From: Acholoe squamosa
Taxonomy: Eukaryota > Annelida > Polychaeta > Phyllodocida > Polynoidae
Length of the DNA: 64,000 nt
Direction: 5' to 3'
Assembly: GCA_949317995.1 (NCBI GenBank)
Contig: OX439039.1
Coordinates: 77,978,002-78,042,001 of the forward strand
This document shows, in pieces, positions 41,561-53,818 of this stretch (positions are counted from its first letter, which is position 1; each line of letters starts with the position of its first letter). Made by a program: the position numbers and the translations under genes. The notes under the pieces were generated by a model, which worked only from the letters and a program-made list of their open reading frames with translations, searched no databases and was not told the DNA's origin.

Positions 41561-42987
41561 TGCACAAAAACGAATTTTAGACAAAATTGGTAGTAACCAA
41601 ACCTAGATATGCCAAATAGCTACATAGCATTTTGGTATGGTGTTTGCTGGGCACACTGTAGGTGTGATACACTCCTTGGGAATTGGCATGATGCTCTGGG
41701 CTTTGGGCAACACAGTGCAAGAGTTCCTTGACAGTACTGCCTTTGAACACCTTGAGGGCAAATAATAAGCCCCCCCCCACCCACTAGGCAAAAATGGGGT
41801 CTATAAGTTTTGCTGATATTTACTTTAGATAGATGTCATAAAACCATCAAAGTGAGCTCTAAAACGGGCTTTTTATGTATTTAAACAATAGTTTATGGGT
41901 TCATAAAATGTTACAAAACTCCCCAATTTTTGCCAGGTGGGTTAGCCATGAGATATCATGGTCTTCACTGAGGGTTAATGAGGTGTACAACTTCAATACA
42001 AGGCATGAAAATGCTATCATCTTATCTTACCATTTTGGCTGGTTTGGCAGTTCACTTTTCCTATCATGGAAATTACCCTGGTGGCTGTTGCTAAACCCCT
42101 GGAAGTCACTTCTGTCGGAGGTGTACTTCCAAAAACGGAAGGCACTCAGCTTTGGTAGTCTCTTCTCTATTGCATTGCCAAATGACACTTCCCAACAGAA
42201 GTGGTCCAGAAGTGGTCCATAAGTGGTTACTAACAACCCCTCAACTGGAAGTTGCTTCCTACACTCCGTCGCATAAGTATGTAGGTGTGGGCAGTCTGGG
42301 AAGCACTCAGGTGTGACCACTTTTCGCAACACAGTTTGATTTGTTGGAAAGTGACTACTTCTGGACTACAGTGTCGGAAGTGATTCTGAGTGGTTAAGTA
42401 GAAGAGGGATGTGGGAAGTGAGGTACCTACCCTGGAAAGCAACACTCAATCTTTTCGCAACAGCCTCCTGCTAGGCCAATATAGCCTGGGCTATGTTGGC
42501 TATCACTTATGATAGGTCTATGATAATAATACCATGTGGTACGTTTCTATGATAAATGAGGTGGTTCTTTCACAAAGGCTTTATCACATTCCAAAATGAG
42601 ATAACCTCTCCACTGCAATACTATGCCTATTCCGACCTAGCGGAATACATTATTGACTAATCAGAAAATTCCCTTCATTCCGAGCAGACCTTTTAGGGTT
42701 CATTACATAACACCTGGTACAGCTGGCTGCTGTCAGTCCCTATTTTGCAAGGTATCACATTAAGCAGGGATCCCGCTACTTAGGAATACCATGGGATCCC
42801 CTGTAGCCCCTTTAGTACCATAATACCCCGCCTTTTAGGCGCACCTTACGTATAAGACACACGCTGGGTTCAGGATCATCTCATAAGGCGCTTGCAAAGT
42901 AATTGATCTATAGTTTTAAACCTTCGTGTATAAGGCAGACCCCTAATTTTGGCTGATCCTAAAAGGCGCACAAGGGGTCTAATCTCA

Positions 42988-42993
42988 TTTATT
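42988..42993 (-). terminator. Candidate polyadenylation signal of MFSD12
   Basis: AATAAA on the minus strand about 290 bp past the stop codon; a weak prediction since nearby DNA is repeat-derived. Confidence 0.3.
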
Positions 42994-43143
42994 TATAAAG
43001 CATATTGATTGACTGAGATTTCTTTGACAAGATAAGGTGGGGGCTTTTCAATGTTGCCAGCTAACCATAACATGCTGGGTCAAAATGCTTGCTTGAGTAT
43101 TATCAAACCTGCACTAGGTAGGAGATAGATATAGTGTCGTCTA

Positions 43144-43262
43144 GGGAGGAGTCATTTCTTAAGGCACTACGATCTCACCTAGCTCTCAACTCCAAGTGTC
43201 AATACTATTCCTATGGAAATCTCAGAGATCCAGTCGTAGTTTTTTTAAGAAATGACCTCCAG
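43144..43262. mobile_element. Short MITE, ATTTCTTAA...ACTACGA family, copy 1
   Basis: Left arm ggaggagtcatttcttaagg ... actacga; right arm tcgtagtttttttaagaaat ... cctcc. Ends 17 bp from the MFSD12 stop codon. Confidence 0.65.
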
Positions 43263-43278
43263 AAGTTCAAAGCTGCTG

Positions 43279-43346
43279 CTACATGCTTCTTGTGTCGTCT
43301 ATAATTAATGTATACTCTGAGTCTGTTTGTGCTGTCGGCCTGTCCA
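43279..43346 (-). CDS. MFSD12: MFSD12 terminal coding exon 12
   Basis: [20 protein letters not shown], then SM and TAG. Acceptor gtttcag. The cytosolic tail contains Tyr-Thr-Leu-Ile, a YxxPhi-type sorting signal. It overlaps the edge of a small inverted-repeat element (43144-43262) that would lie in the 3' UTR. Confidence 0.88.
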
Positions 43347-46300
43347 CTGAAACAAAAAAATACAGGCACAGTTTTAGAGCAGAAGGAGATATCACCCGGT
43401 TTGTAGTGTAAATGAAAAAGTTATAAAGCAGCAAGCCTAACCATACTGCAACATATGTAATGTGGAGTATGATCACCTTAGCTGAAATTTGATTTGAGGT
43501 AAAACAATGTCTTTTTGGTTTAAAATTATGTTACACATGGGATGCAATCAGCTCCTTTATTTTGGTATAGCAGTAGTAGCACTGCAAGGAATCACACCAT
43601 GATTGGAGCCTTCATTATGATTTAAAGGGAGCTGTTGTAGCATCCTTTGAAATAATTTCTTTTGACCCATACCCACTAATAATTTCTATTGAACCATGAT
43701 CACTGGATAATAGGACAATTGGAGAAACTTACCCTTTAGTTTGGCGGCAAGACCCAAGATGATCATAGAACATACAGCCGCAGCCCCAGGAATGATGCCG
43801 ATTGCTATACGGATATAGTCTGTACAGACGGTGGAGACTTTGCTATCGGTCATCGTGCTGAGAACGAGAAGAAGATGAATGTCAAAACACCTTCTTACTT
43901 TATGAAATATATTCTTTAGATATTGGATCCTGATACAAACTGAATTATCATTGTGGGAGTAAACCGATCAATGTAAATGTAATTTGAATCAAAATATCCT
44001 TCAAATCCTTGTAGACATTGACCCAAATACATAAAGGTTAGATTAATGACTTAGTGTAAGAAAAAAAAACTTAGTGTAAGAAAAATAAAATTCATGTCAT
44101 TTATTGATCTATTCATTTGTTTAATTATTATCATAAATAAATAGAACTGAATTCTATTAATTTTCTGAGAAAAGACTTTTTCATAAAATCACTTACTGAC
44201 AAGGACTGAAGTTCTGGATGGCAAAGACAGCAATACCATTACACAACTTGTCACAGAATCCCATGGCACCAAATACGAAAGCACTGCTGTCCTGTAAGGA
44301 TAATGATAATAAACTGTGTAATTGTGGCACATTTTAATTTATCTCAAGTTGAATACGCGAGCCCCATAGGCTTAACCAATAAACTCCGTATCACCCCATC
44401 CCCAAGTCTGATAACCCTTACCTGTATCACACTCCCAATCATTTCTAATGCCAAATAAATGGAATTTTGAACATGACTGACTAAATTCACTTGAGATAAA
44501 TACAAAGGAGCACACGAATTGGTCAGCACTGAGGGTTATTCCACTTGGCTTCGCCTCGTGCGATAACCCTCAGTGCTGACCAATTCTCATGCACCTTTGT
44601 CTATGTACCAAGGTGCCTGTGATTAAAGAGCTACGTGTATACAAATGTGAAATGGCATTTGCTGACTTTTGTTTAAAAAGTGTGATCATGTATCTGAAAT
44701 CTTTTTGTCTCCAATTGTGCCCAGGATATCTAGTTCAACATGATAACAGGGTCATTTACTCAATTAAAAATGTGACTTAGGTAATAACATTTAATACCGA
44801 AGAAAAGCTGACTTGGCAATAAATTTGGAAATCTTTATTCTAAATTCAACATGTAGCAGGATAAGGCCACTTGCACTGAAGATACATTACTCTCACAGAA
44901 AGAATGACGACGCATAAGGATTTAAATGGCAAATGAGATGACCCCCCTGCCTATTTAAATCAAACATTATACCTTCTTCAGAAGATCAATGCAATTATTT
45001 AGATAGATCCTCTATGCATATAAAGTACTGCAAATTAAGCTTGGAATCCTATCAAAAAAGCCAAAAATTAAGCTTCAATTCTACGTACCTTCTCTAGCCC
45101 TATGTACTCTGAGACCATGGAGAGCGAAGTCACCATGACTGCAGCGCCCCCTATACCACTCAGGATGGCTGTACCAACTGTAGCTACCACAAGGTGGGGC
45201 TGTAGAAACACCATCCACACACTGGCACCCACAACGTTCAAAGCTCCCCATAGGTACATCACCTAATAAGGCAAAATATATGGATTTAAGTAACCATTTT
45301 CAAAGTGTAAACTTCACTTACCCATTTAAGGCTGGAATAGTACCTAGGGTACCTTTAATATTATAAGTATTTCAGAGAACTGTATACTCCTCTTCTAATC
45401 CCATTGACATACTAAATGGTGTTATGAATGTTCCCTGAAACGCTAGGTCACAGGCGTAGGAAGCAAATCTTCATTGATGGGGCCCAGCGGGGGCCCCACC
45501 TCGGCCACCTTGAATTGTTGGGTCAAGTGCAATAGTGCTGCCTGTACATACTTATATAAATTTTGTATAGAAAAGCAATTATAGATGAATTTTAAATCTG
45601 ATTTGAGGCCCAGGTCCCCATCTTCCCTATCCCATTACTATATCAATCTAATTTGAGATGCAAAGTTTTAGCTTCTTGTTCAATTCATTAAAAATGCTTG
45701 GCATTTCTTTTTTTTTTGGGGGGGGGCAGATATGCACAGACCCCACCTCCTTTATGCACAATGCCTTCCAAAATGTCCATATGTGCTTAAAGGCATGTAA
45801 TGCATCTAAATATGGTAGAATTGAAGGAGCGCCCCAGATGAGCTAGTAACGCAATTTTAAATTGATGCCAGTGGTTTAATGTAGCTCACCTCAGCAGAAC
45901 ATCTCCGTGCCAGTACTTTAATCGTCACGGCAGTCAGGAAGCTGAACACGTACATCACTAACGGGTAGACTGCCATAATGTGCTGGAAATTTATAAAAAG
46001 AAAACTTGGGTTATCAATTTATCTTGGACACGAGTCTCTATAGAAAACATGATGATCCCCTTAAGAAACAGGTTTTTGCAATATCACTCCCCATGGGGAA
46101 TTCCTTTCGCCTGCATCATTTTTTTTTTTTTAGCGCCTCCCACGCCGCATAGCGGCAGTACCGCGAAGCGGTATGGGAGTGCGCTATGATGATTGCATTT
46201 GCCCCATGTGATGAGGTCTCACAATACAAAATTACTGAATAGAGAAATTGATAATTATGAAATCTTCTATATGTCTGCTTTTATGAGACATGTCATCAAA

Positions 46301-49300
46301 CACTGGTATACTGACATTAACGGCGGGAGGCGTTTTTTTACGCGGTCACAACCGCATTTCTTGTTATCTTTCTTTTTGTATCTCACTGTAAGTCTATGGC
46401 ATTTCACAGAAGTCATGGCAAAATACCATAATTATGGAATAGATCTATTGGCATTCACTGTTTTAATGAATTCAAATTGTTATCTACTAACTATAAAAAT
46501 ATACAGTAAAATAAATGAGAAAAATTTAAGTTGTCAGTTCTGGCAGAGACTATAAAAAAGCTGACTACTTCACTGCCTGTCACTGAAAGGTTGTCCGGTA
46601 GAGAAAAAGTATGGGACATTTAAAGTTGCCAATATGAACACCCAATATATTATTTAGGCTGACAAGTTAAATGTTACAGGTTTTAACTTGTTTTATTTTA
46701 TACTGCTCACTTAGAGGACCTTAGCAACCCCATTTTTATTTTGGTGTTGATGAACAACAAGAAACAAGCATTACCTTTTGTAAATCCAGTGTTTCTGTGA
46801 CATAGAAGGGAATATAAACTTGTGTGAGGTTGACAATGAGCCGGGCGAACATGTACAGTAACGCTAACTGGAAGATGTGAAAAGAACAAAGTTAGCTTCA
46901 AAATAGTCTTATGACAAGTTATCATGAACTGTCGTCATATGACTTGGGATAGAGGTCAAAAGTAAATATAGCCGTATGGTTAAGTCTTTGTGCATACATG
47001 ACGAATACATGTGCTAGGACATAGGCCTAATCTATGTATCAAGTCCACAAAGCAGGGACAATCTCAGAATCACATGAAAATCATCCATGACCAAGGATTA
47101 TTAACATTCTAGAGTTAGACCAAGGACATGTTTCAAGAGGCATAACTGATTGGCGTACTATAAGATGTGGCCTACAGGCAATTCTGGTGGCCAGTTCTTA
47201 ACACACTACGATGGCTCATCATCAAGCCATCGTGAGGACCCTTAACTTAGTGACAATAAAGCCCAACAGTATTGGTCATGTAGTGTCTGCAGCACTACGA
47301 CTGCCCTCCCAAACTCTATGTAATAGCTGCATAAGAGCTGATCACACAGAGTAGTCGTAGGGCAGTGCTTACGATTACTGGGACTAGGTTTTGAAGTTTC
47401 AAATCGTATGGGCTGTGTGCAGTCGTAGTGTCTTAAGAAATGGCCTCCCGGTGCTCAAAGACCCCTTTAACAAGGAGGTTGATACATATAGTGTGTTGTT
47501 GTTTATTATTAGGAGACAGTACATTACTAATGCAAAATATTTTTAGAGATAAAATGATAAGAAAAGGGATATACAATAATTCAGATTAGGCTTTACATAC
47601 TACATAGAAGCGAGGATCCGTCAGCCATCTGGAAATATGTACACGTGGCCGCCGGTTATTGGAACCTTTCATCCTGCCATCACCCTCATCCTCTAATCGG
47701 GGTGTCCCAATGTAGAAAATAATGCATGTGAAGATGCCAATACCGACCACTGAGAAACCAAGTGTCTGTAAGGAGTAAAATGCAAAATTAACTTCATGAT
47801 ATCAGTAAATTTGTATTTTGTACCACCTAATTATAAAGAAATGGGGGGGAAAATTGAGTTTTCAAAGAGTCAACATCTAGATTACTTTGATATTTAAACT
47901 ATGATTATAAATTCTATTTTAATACCATAACAACATTTCAAAATAAAACGGAGCTGAAGTAGAGATCTGTGATTAATCACACATACCATATTTATATTAA
48001 TCATATCTTCATAAAACAAAATGATTTTAGACCTGATTAAAATGTGTTCATATATCTAAATATCAAGGGCAAAAGAAACAAGGTAAATGTGCCTTAATAG
48101 CTCTACTGTGACGTTATTTTGATGAGCATGATAAATTCCACATCCTTACCCCAAATGCTACCGCGTCTCCCTCCTGGATCTGATTAGTCTGTTCCTGACC
48201 ACCAAACAGCCCCCAGGTAACGCCATAAACCACCATGTTGGAGATGACGGTGGCTCCATACCTACAAGTGCAGGTTGGGGTATGAATAGTTAAGTAACCA
48301 GGATAGGAGTTTCAGTGCCTCTACAATTCTTTCTGTGTCTGTAGAGAAGTTAAGATCACAGCGTTTATGGTCATGTGTATGTCTAGAATGATAGGAACTG
48401 CTTGGCAACACATTACCATGTATATACACGTTAGAAGTAGTGAAATCGTAACCTCTCTAACAAAAAGATGGAATCTTTGGAGTATATGCAGCGAATAGTG
48501 CCACTGAAAAAAGTCTTCCTGACAAAATGACATGTATATCCATGTCAACTTGATTTGACACATAGAGCACATGTCATTGGGACATGGCACATATGTCATC
48601 ATGACAACTGTCTTCATTACGCATGTCAAGTGGAGATGACGAACCAAATGTGAGAGTGTCAACCTCATTCAACATGCCTTTCACGCATGTCATGTGGGAG
48701 ACAATCGTGACCTGTGCAGTATGTGTCAAAGCGATCAGTCTTCTTTTCTCTGTGTGGGGATTACAAAAGGATACAATCATCATTCTCTTGAAATGAGGCC
48801 TGATACATATCAAAAGCAACAAAGTATTTAAAAAAAAAGATACATGTACTTTCATTTTTCCCCATTCAGCTTAAATCTTACTGACTGGAGACGAGATCAG
48901 GTTATCATGCATAGCTTTACTTTGATGTAGAATTGCATTTTGAAAGTAATGAAATCATTCAACTTTAATTTTCTAAAAAAGTTAATTACCTCATGGCATT
49001 AAGCTCTAATTTGACTTTACTAAGGTGGCTGAGTTCGGTGATGAGGGAGAGATGAGCAATTTGAGCTGAGGCCCAGCCAAACTGAAAGATGACGATGAGG
49101 GTGACATAAAGAATGAGGAGAGCCCAGGTCGGTGTATTAGGCTGACAGCCAAAACAGGAGGTCAGCATCAGGGGGAAGGCCAGGGCCACGCACACACTGC
49201 CTGTAACAGAATTCATGTATTTGAAATGAAAAATTGGTCGTTTAAAAGCGGGAGGGGTGCAATTTTGCAGTTATGGTGAGTTTTCCAAAGTTTCTTTTTT

Positions 49301-51677
49301 GTACATTCCTCCAAAATTAAGCAATTCTGAGCATCTGCTCCTAGACTGAAGGCAGTAGAAACTTCAAGTTCAATTCCATTTGAGCTATATTTTCTCACCC
49401 GCCCTTTTCCGTTTTCTTTTCCCGTTTTATTCTTTTGCTAAAACGGGTTGAGTATATCTTATGCTAATATCTTCAAAGACTTTTGCAGGTCCAAATGCAA
49501 TTGTTTCCTCCTAATGAAAAATAGCCCGCTTTTCATTGACTTTGCTAAGAGGTATATGCTGCAGACTATAGAGCATTGATACACTTTTTTCTTTTCAATT
49601 TTGTCTTTGCCAAATTCTGACCAAACTGGCTGGAATGGGGTTTAGATATTTTGGTGATAAGACATATAGCTTACCCAGGAGGTGCCATCGCTTCCTGCGG
49701 TCACAGAGTCGGATACAAGAGGTGCAGTCTCTGTCTGACAGGAAGCCAATGATGGGGTTAAAGATGGCGTCTGCTACCTGACCAATCAGGATCAAGTTAC
49801 CCGCCATCACAGGACTGTAGGGGTGAGGAATCACAGAGGAGTAGAAATATAGAAAATCCAATATTTGAAAAAAGGGTTGAAAAAAGACATTTTTCTTGCG
49901 GAAAAAGGTTTATGAAATTTCTTTGAATATTTGCAAAGAAAACGTTTCTAGAAATATTTGGTACCGGGTAATTACATTTTAATGCAAAATTATGTTTTAC
50001 CCTCTCAAAATGTTTATTTAGAATGCTTGAAAGATAAAGTTTTTTTTAGTTCATGCTTTCACATATTTTAACAATAAAAAAACAAAAGAACATTTGTAAA
50101 GCTTTTGAATCCAAAGATAAAGTTTCTTTGACATAAAAATGAATAACAAAATGCTTTGTGAGCTTATCCGAACTGCATGAAAATTTCTAATTGCCTCACC
50201 AACAGTTGACTACCTCTTGTACGTACACTAGCATGTGCCCAAATCATGGTGAATTTACCCTATTTTACATTTAAAGTGAGCCCTCGGCAAGAGATAAAGG
50301 GAAGCCTTACCCAAAGTTGACGACCTCCTGGAAGTAGACTAACATGTAGGTGAACCATACAGAAGCCGTCAGGTCATTCAGCATATGGCCAACACTATAA
50401 GACAACTTCTCCCTGACAAAGAGGGGAAAGAAAAAAAAGAAGATAACAAATACTGTCTTTTTGATTGGTTTCATCATAAAATGGTTGATTGACAGTGTCT
50501 TGGACTAAAGGATTTTTTTTGCAACATATCACATTGCTGTAACAGTCCCTACGTGAGACTGAGTTCACCTTCCTCTTTCTTGGAAATCACCATTGTATTT
50601 TTCCATGTAAAATTGATTCAAAGGAGATTTAGCATTTAAATAATCCACATAAACGGGGGTTGTTTTGACATCCCTGACAATAACATAGACCTCAAATTGG
50701 CAAGAAACTTACTATGTGCATAATAACCCACTCTAGCGTCTGGAGGGTGTTGCTCCTATAGTAAAAGGAAGAGCTGGCTAAAAATGCCCTTGTTTCCAGT
50801 CCTTTCTTTTCATGTAGCTATAACTTGTCCCTTTTGTTGCTCACAAGTGGTCATTCAAGTACGGTGCTAAAAAAGGAGGATTTGAGTAGGTTCCTAGTTA
50901 GGAGAAGTCAGTCAGTATAGTATACTATAGAGAGTGTGACATGAGTAGGTACGTGATAGTGCAGCTCTCTCTGTTTTAAACAAGGCAGGTGACTTTTTAG
51001 ACTAATGTGGTGAGTGCAAGTTGAATGGTGAAGCAGAGCGTGACTTCTTTTGAAAAGAGGGTACCTACTGACAGCTCTTTTTACCATAGGAGCAACACGC
51101 TCCAGCACTGTCAAGACTACTCTACCGAATCCTATGGGCATAATCACAAATGGGCCCATCTTAGGAAGAAATCTCTCATGACCACATGCTTTTCCAGCAA
51201 GATAGCCAAATCATCAGAGAATATTCAGATTCCCAGTTCTATTGAAAAAAAAGCTCTAGGATGTCAAACAAGACATGTCTTCACTGGGGAGTTTGAATTG
51301 GGATTCTATTAATTTTTTCATGTTACCCAGACATGAGATAACAGTCCCTAATTGTGACTGAGTCTGCTTCCTGTGTCTGGAAAATCACCTATGTATTTAG
51401 GCCAGGATGAATTGCTTTAAAAGGGCCTAAATTCCCTGGATTAATAGCATGTGAAAAAGCCATAAGAACAGTGCCTGGATTAAGACAATTTTTTCACAGG
51501 GGATTTTCATATTTTCCTTATGTAACTCCCAACCCATGCATGAAATAATAATCCCTACCTGAAACTGAGTCTGCCCTCCTGTCTCTGCTCTACCATGTTG
51601 CTGAAACCACCTCCAGGGTCTTCAGCCATGGGCCCCGCCTCCAGCATTCCCCGCGTCCTTGTTGTCTCCGGAGGCAT
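43279..51677 (-). CDS. MFSD12: MFSD12-like lysosomal/melanosomal MFS transporter, complete CDS
   Basis: Twelve coding exons, listed from the start codon (high coordinate) to the stop: 51677-51559, 50412-50311, 49814-49675, 49200-48990, 48261-48150, 47765-47601, 46867-46775, 45982-45890, 45262-45089, 44291-44197, 43857-43733, 43346-43279. All introns are GT-AG and in phase, giving 498 residues; vertebrate MFSD12 is of similar size (about 480). Family signatures are clear: [20 protein letters not shown] in TM1, [18 protein letters not shown] with the MFS loop 2-3 motif, [33 protein letters not shown] and [20 protein letters not shown]. Established knowledge: MFSD12 is a 12-TM protein of lysosomes and melanosomes needed for cysteine import and affecting pigmentation. 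It transcribes toward the coiled-coil gene, with the two 3' ends 5.6 kb apart. Confidence 0.95.
43733..43857 (-). CDS. MFSD12: MFSD12 coding exon 11 (TM12)
   Basis: Phase 2 to 1: [20 protein letters not shown], then [17 protein letters not shown], the last membrane helix. Confidence 0.92.
44197..44291 (-). CDS. MFSD12: MFSD12 coding exon 10 (TM11)
   Basis: Phase 0 to 2: [20 protein letters not shown] and [11 protein letters not shown]. It aligns with the conserved SGAF...DK..NG segment of the family. Confidence 0.94.
44516..44586. repeat. Perfect 24-bp-stem hairpin
   Basis: gaattggtcagcactgaggg plus ttat is followed, after a 23-bp spacer, by its exact reverse complement. The stem is partly extended by acaaagg/cctttgt outside. 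Located in an MFSD12 intron; probably a small palindromic MITE. Confidence 0.7.
45089..45262 (-). CDS. MFSD12: MFSD12 coding exon 9 (TM9-TM10)
   Basis: 58 codons, phase 0 to 0: [19 protein letters not shown], then [20 protein letters not shown] and LEK. Confidence 0.94.
45451..45758. mobile_element. Truncated third copy of the CAGAGGCGTAGGA element
   Basis: Starts caggcgtaggaagcaaatct and follows the same interior, but lacks the right terminus. Lies in an MFSD12 intron. Confidence 0.65.
45890..45982 (-). CDS. MFSD12: MFSD12 coding exon 8 (TM8)
   Basis: 31 codons, phase 0 to 0: [18 protein letters not shown] through RRCSAE. Confidence 0.92.
46775..46867 (-). CDS. MFSD12: MFSD12 coding exon 7 (TM7)
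   Basis: 31 codons, phase 0 to 0: [20 protein letters not shown] through LDLQK. Confidence 0.93.
47185..47450. mobile_element. MITE, ATTTCTTAA...ACTACGA family, copy 2
   Basis: Left arm ttcttaacacactacgatg and right arm gtcgtagtgtcttaagaaat are inverted repeats with GGCC near the tips. Confidence 0.7.
47601..47765 (-). CDS. MFSD12: MFSD12 coding exon 6 (TM6 and central loop)
   Basis: 55 codons, phase 0 to 0: [20 protein letters not shown], then a charged cytosolic loop ([18 protein letters not shown]) and WLTDPRFYV leading into TM7. Confidence 0.93.
48150..48261 (-). CDS. MFSD12: MFSD12 coding exon 5 (TM5)
   Basis: [20 protein letters not shown] and a short polar loop. 37 codons after the split Arg codon. 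Donor GTAAGG. Confidence 0.92.
48990..49200 (-). CDS. MFSD12: MFSD12 coding exon 4 (TM3-TM4)
   Basis: [19 protein letters not shown], then [17 protein letters not shown] and VKLELNAM. Phase 1 to 2. The most diagnostic exon for the family. Confidence 0.95.
49675..49814 (-). CDS. MFSD12: MFSD12 coding exon 3 (TM2 and loop 2-3)
   Basis: [16 protein letters not shown] and the GFLSDRD loop, then a Cys/Arg-rich cytosolic segment and KRWHLL. Phase 2 to 1. Confidence 0.94.
50311..50412 (-). CDS. MFSD12: MFSD12 coding exon 2 (TM1)
   Basis: Encodes [20 protein letters not shown] through VVNFG, the first transmembrane helix with the conserved His-x-x-Asn-Asp. Phase 2 to 2. Acceptor ttgtcag, donor GTAAGG. 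Confidence 0.93.
51098..51245. repeat. Diverged repeat, pair of 52535-52665
   Basis: Shares actactctaccgaatcctat, ggcccatcttaggaaga and ccaaatcatcagagaat-type blocks with 52535-52665 (about 65-70% by eye). Not coding. Confidence 0.4.
51559..51677 (-). CDS. MFSD12: MFSD12 coding exon 1 (start codon)
   Basis: The exon itself runs up to 51688 (acceptor tttacag), so a 5' UTR exon lies upstream. The first ATG gives [20 protein letters not shown], a cytosolic leader, and the exon ends in RLSF plus two bases (donor GTAGGG). Later in-frame ATGs at residues 11, 17 and 28 are possible alternatives. Confidence 0.88.
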
Positions 51678-51954
51678 CGTAACTGGCTCTGTAAAGAAAG
51701 GAGATATATATTGAATCCATTTGTTTATCTTTCAGATGCTTATCACAAGAGATATCTTCTTATTTGCGTGCTGGGTTCGGAGTAGGGGGGAGTTGATCAA
51801 CACGGTAGAAGGTACCCACGAGGCTGCTTACAGGTTTTTCCTTTTACTCTGTTGATCCACAATAATCAAAGCCATTCAAAAAGATGTAAGTGGCACTTTG
51901 TGAATAGTTATATGGAGAATACATATGTAATAAACTCCTCTTGCCACCCAAACC

Positions 51955-52032
51955 AGCCAGGCTTCCCCAGCCCATCTAAAAATGTTCATCCCGTCTTTTC
52001 TGTCCCCTCCTTTCTATATCAGGGTCCCAGAT
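51955..52032 (+). mobile_element. Fragment of the same SINE body
   Basis: caggcttccccagcccatct and tcttttctgtcccctcc match the SINE 5' part; no tail is seen. Confidence 0.4.
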
Positions 52033-52682
52033 GAGGAGACATGTACTCATCTATCAACTCAATATCTGCTGTAGTTATCTCGTCTTTAATAATTATGACC
52101 TATGATGTTCAAATGGTGTCACTCACCTTCTATCCCCATTTGCTCCATGCTATATAGTTTTGTCTATGTAATTTCACATGTGTTTGTCCAGATTTCTACC
52201 CCTCCTTGTATATCTGTGTATGTATGGCCGACTGGTATCTTCCACTCTGCTTTCCTCTCTGTCTGTCTGTCTGTTTGTCGGGCTGTCTCTCTCTCCCTCT
52301 CACCTGTGCTATCCACCAATATCCCCTCGCTGCTATCCTCCTCCAATCAGCTCAAGTTTCTAATTAAACTGACTACATTCGTTACATTCATACATTTGTG
52401 CTGCTGTCTGTCTGTCTTTGATACAAAATGATTAGTACTGGGGCCTATTTCAACGTGCCTGAGGAAAACATAGGGCTGAAACCACGTCAGTAATGCAACT
52501 ATGTGGAACTCATAGTGACATACATTAATTCTTGCACTACTACGACGACTCTACAAAATCCTATTTCTATGAATTCAAAGGGACCAGTCTTTGGAAGGAA
52601 TATTTGACTACAGTATAGCCTGTCTTCAAGCCAAATTATCAGTGAATTTTCAGAATGTCATCATTATTGGAATAGGTCCCAG

Positions 52683-52685
<3 letters not shown>

Positions 52686-52745
<60 letters not shown>
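52686..52745. repeat. (TG)n microsatellite
   Basis: About 30 uninterrupted TG units. Confidence 0.97.
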
Positions 52746-52748
<3 letters not shown>

Positions 52749-53252
52749 AAGACAATAGTCAACACACCTGGCCACACCTGCCATCAGAGACACATAGTTG
52801 TACCTGACCATCCTAATTACCTCCAGGTGTGTTCATCATTCAGGTAGCAACTGGTGGAGGCTAAAACATAGCCTGGGGCCTATTTCATGATATAACTGAT
52901 GATCCCATAATTCACTGACGATTTGCCTCTAGAGTTTTCTAGAGAGGCATGCTGTCATCAATGTTTCCTTAACAGATTTGTCACTACAATCTAAAAAATA
53001 AAACTATTGAAATCTATCAGGGATCCTCATAAAACTGATCACTAAACCACTGTAACTGTGACGAATGCAATGAAGCAGTGTAGTTTCTACAATAAAGCAC
53101 CAGATGGCAGCACAGTGTCTCAAATAATCTCTGTGAAAATATGGATAGGACTCTGACAACTTTGGGACAGGGGTTTTGCCGTTAGTTTTATTACATTTTT
53201 ATACAGTGTATGTAATGAGGTACATAGCAGTTGTATCATTTACACAAGACAT

Positions 53253-53503
53253 CTGGAGGTTAATTCAAAACATCCTGGGATCGCAACCTCAGCGATCTTA
53301 GGAATTATTCTGCCTTATCCTTTTAAGCGATCTTAAGATTAGACTGCATTCACTTTTCCTAGCCAGCACTAAGATTGCATCGATCTTAGCCTCAGCCCTC
53401 CTACACTATTCCAAGAAGTAATGACTGGGCACAGGGGTAAGAGTCCCAAAATAAAGGAATAGCTGTGGAGTCACTCTTCTTCACAACAGTGTTTATACCA
53501 TCG
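53253..53503 (-). mobile_element. End fragment of the CTGGAGGTTAATTC transposon, inverted
   Basis: 251 bp equal to the reverse complement of the right end of the copy at 54818-55574 (55324-55574), starting at the terminal CTGGAGGTTAATTC. The rest of the element is missing. Confidence 0.8.
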
Positions 53504-53818
53504 TTTGCTTGGGATCATAGTTTTAAATAAGGTCAATGGTCATGATTCTGCATACTGCTTATTTTTTTCTACGAGCCCATATATATATAATGTACACCAT
53601 AATTAATTGGAATAATCTTGCAAAATCAATGCATAGGCTAGATCAAAAATGCATTGATGTTATGATCCCACAATCTCTCAGAGGATGATTGAGGCAAGGG
53701 ATGCTATATTTAGGAAGGCTCCTCAACCTCTGTGAGTGGCCTGGGGTCAAGACCTTTTGGATCAGTAGTCTATATATAGAGAATACTTATATGACTACAA
53801 AGCAAAGAGCACAGATTG

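Larger units (their letters stand above)
38146..42987. other. Intergenic region between the convergent genes
   Basis: No supported gene. It contains the element at 38884-39223, the foldback at 41053-41560, a short tandem repeat near 40.1 kb and decayed TTAA-type and 'ataagacacacgc'-type MITE ends (38579, 42829). Confidence 0.6.
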
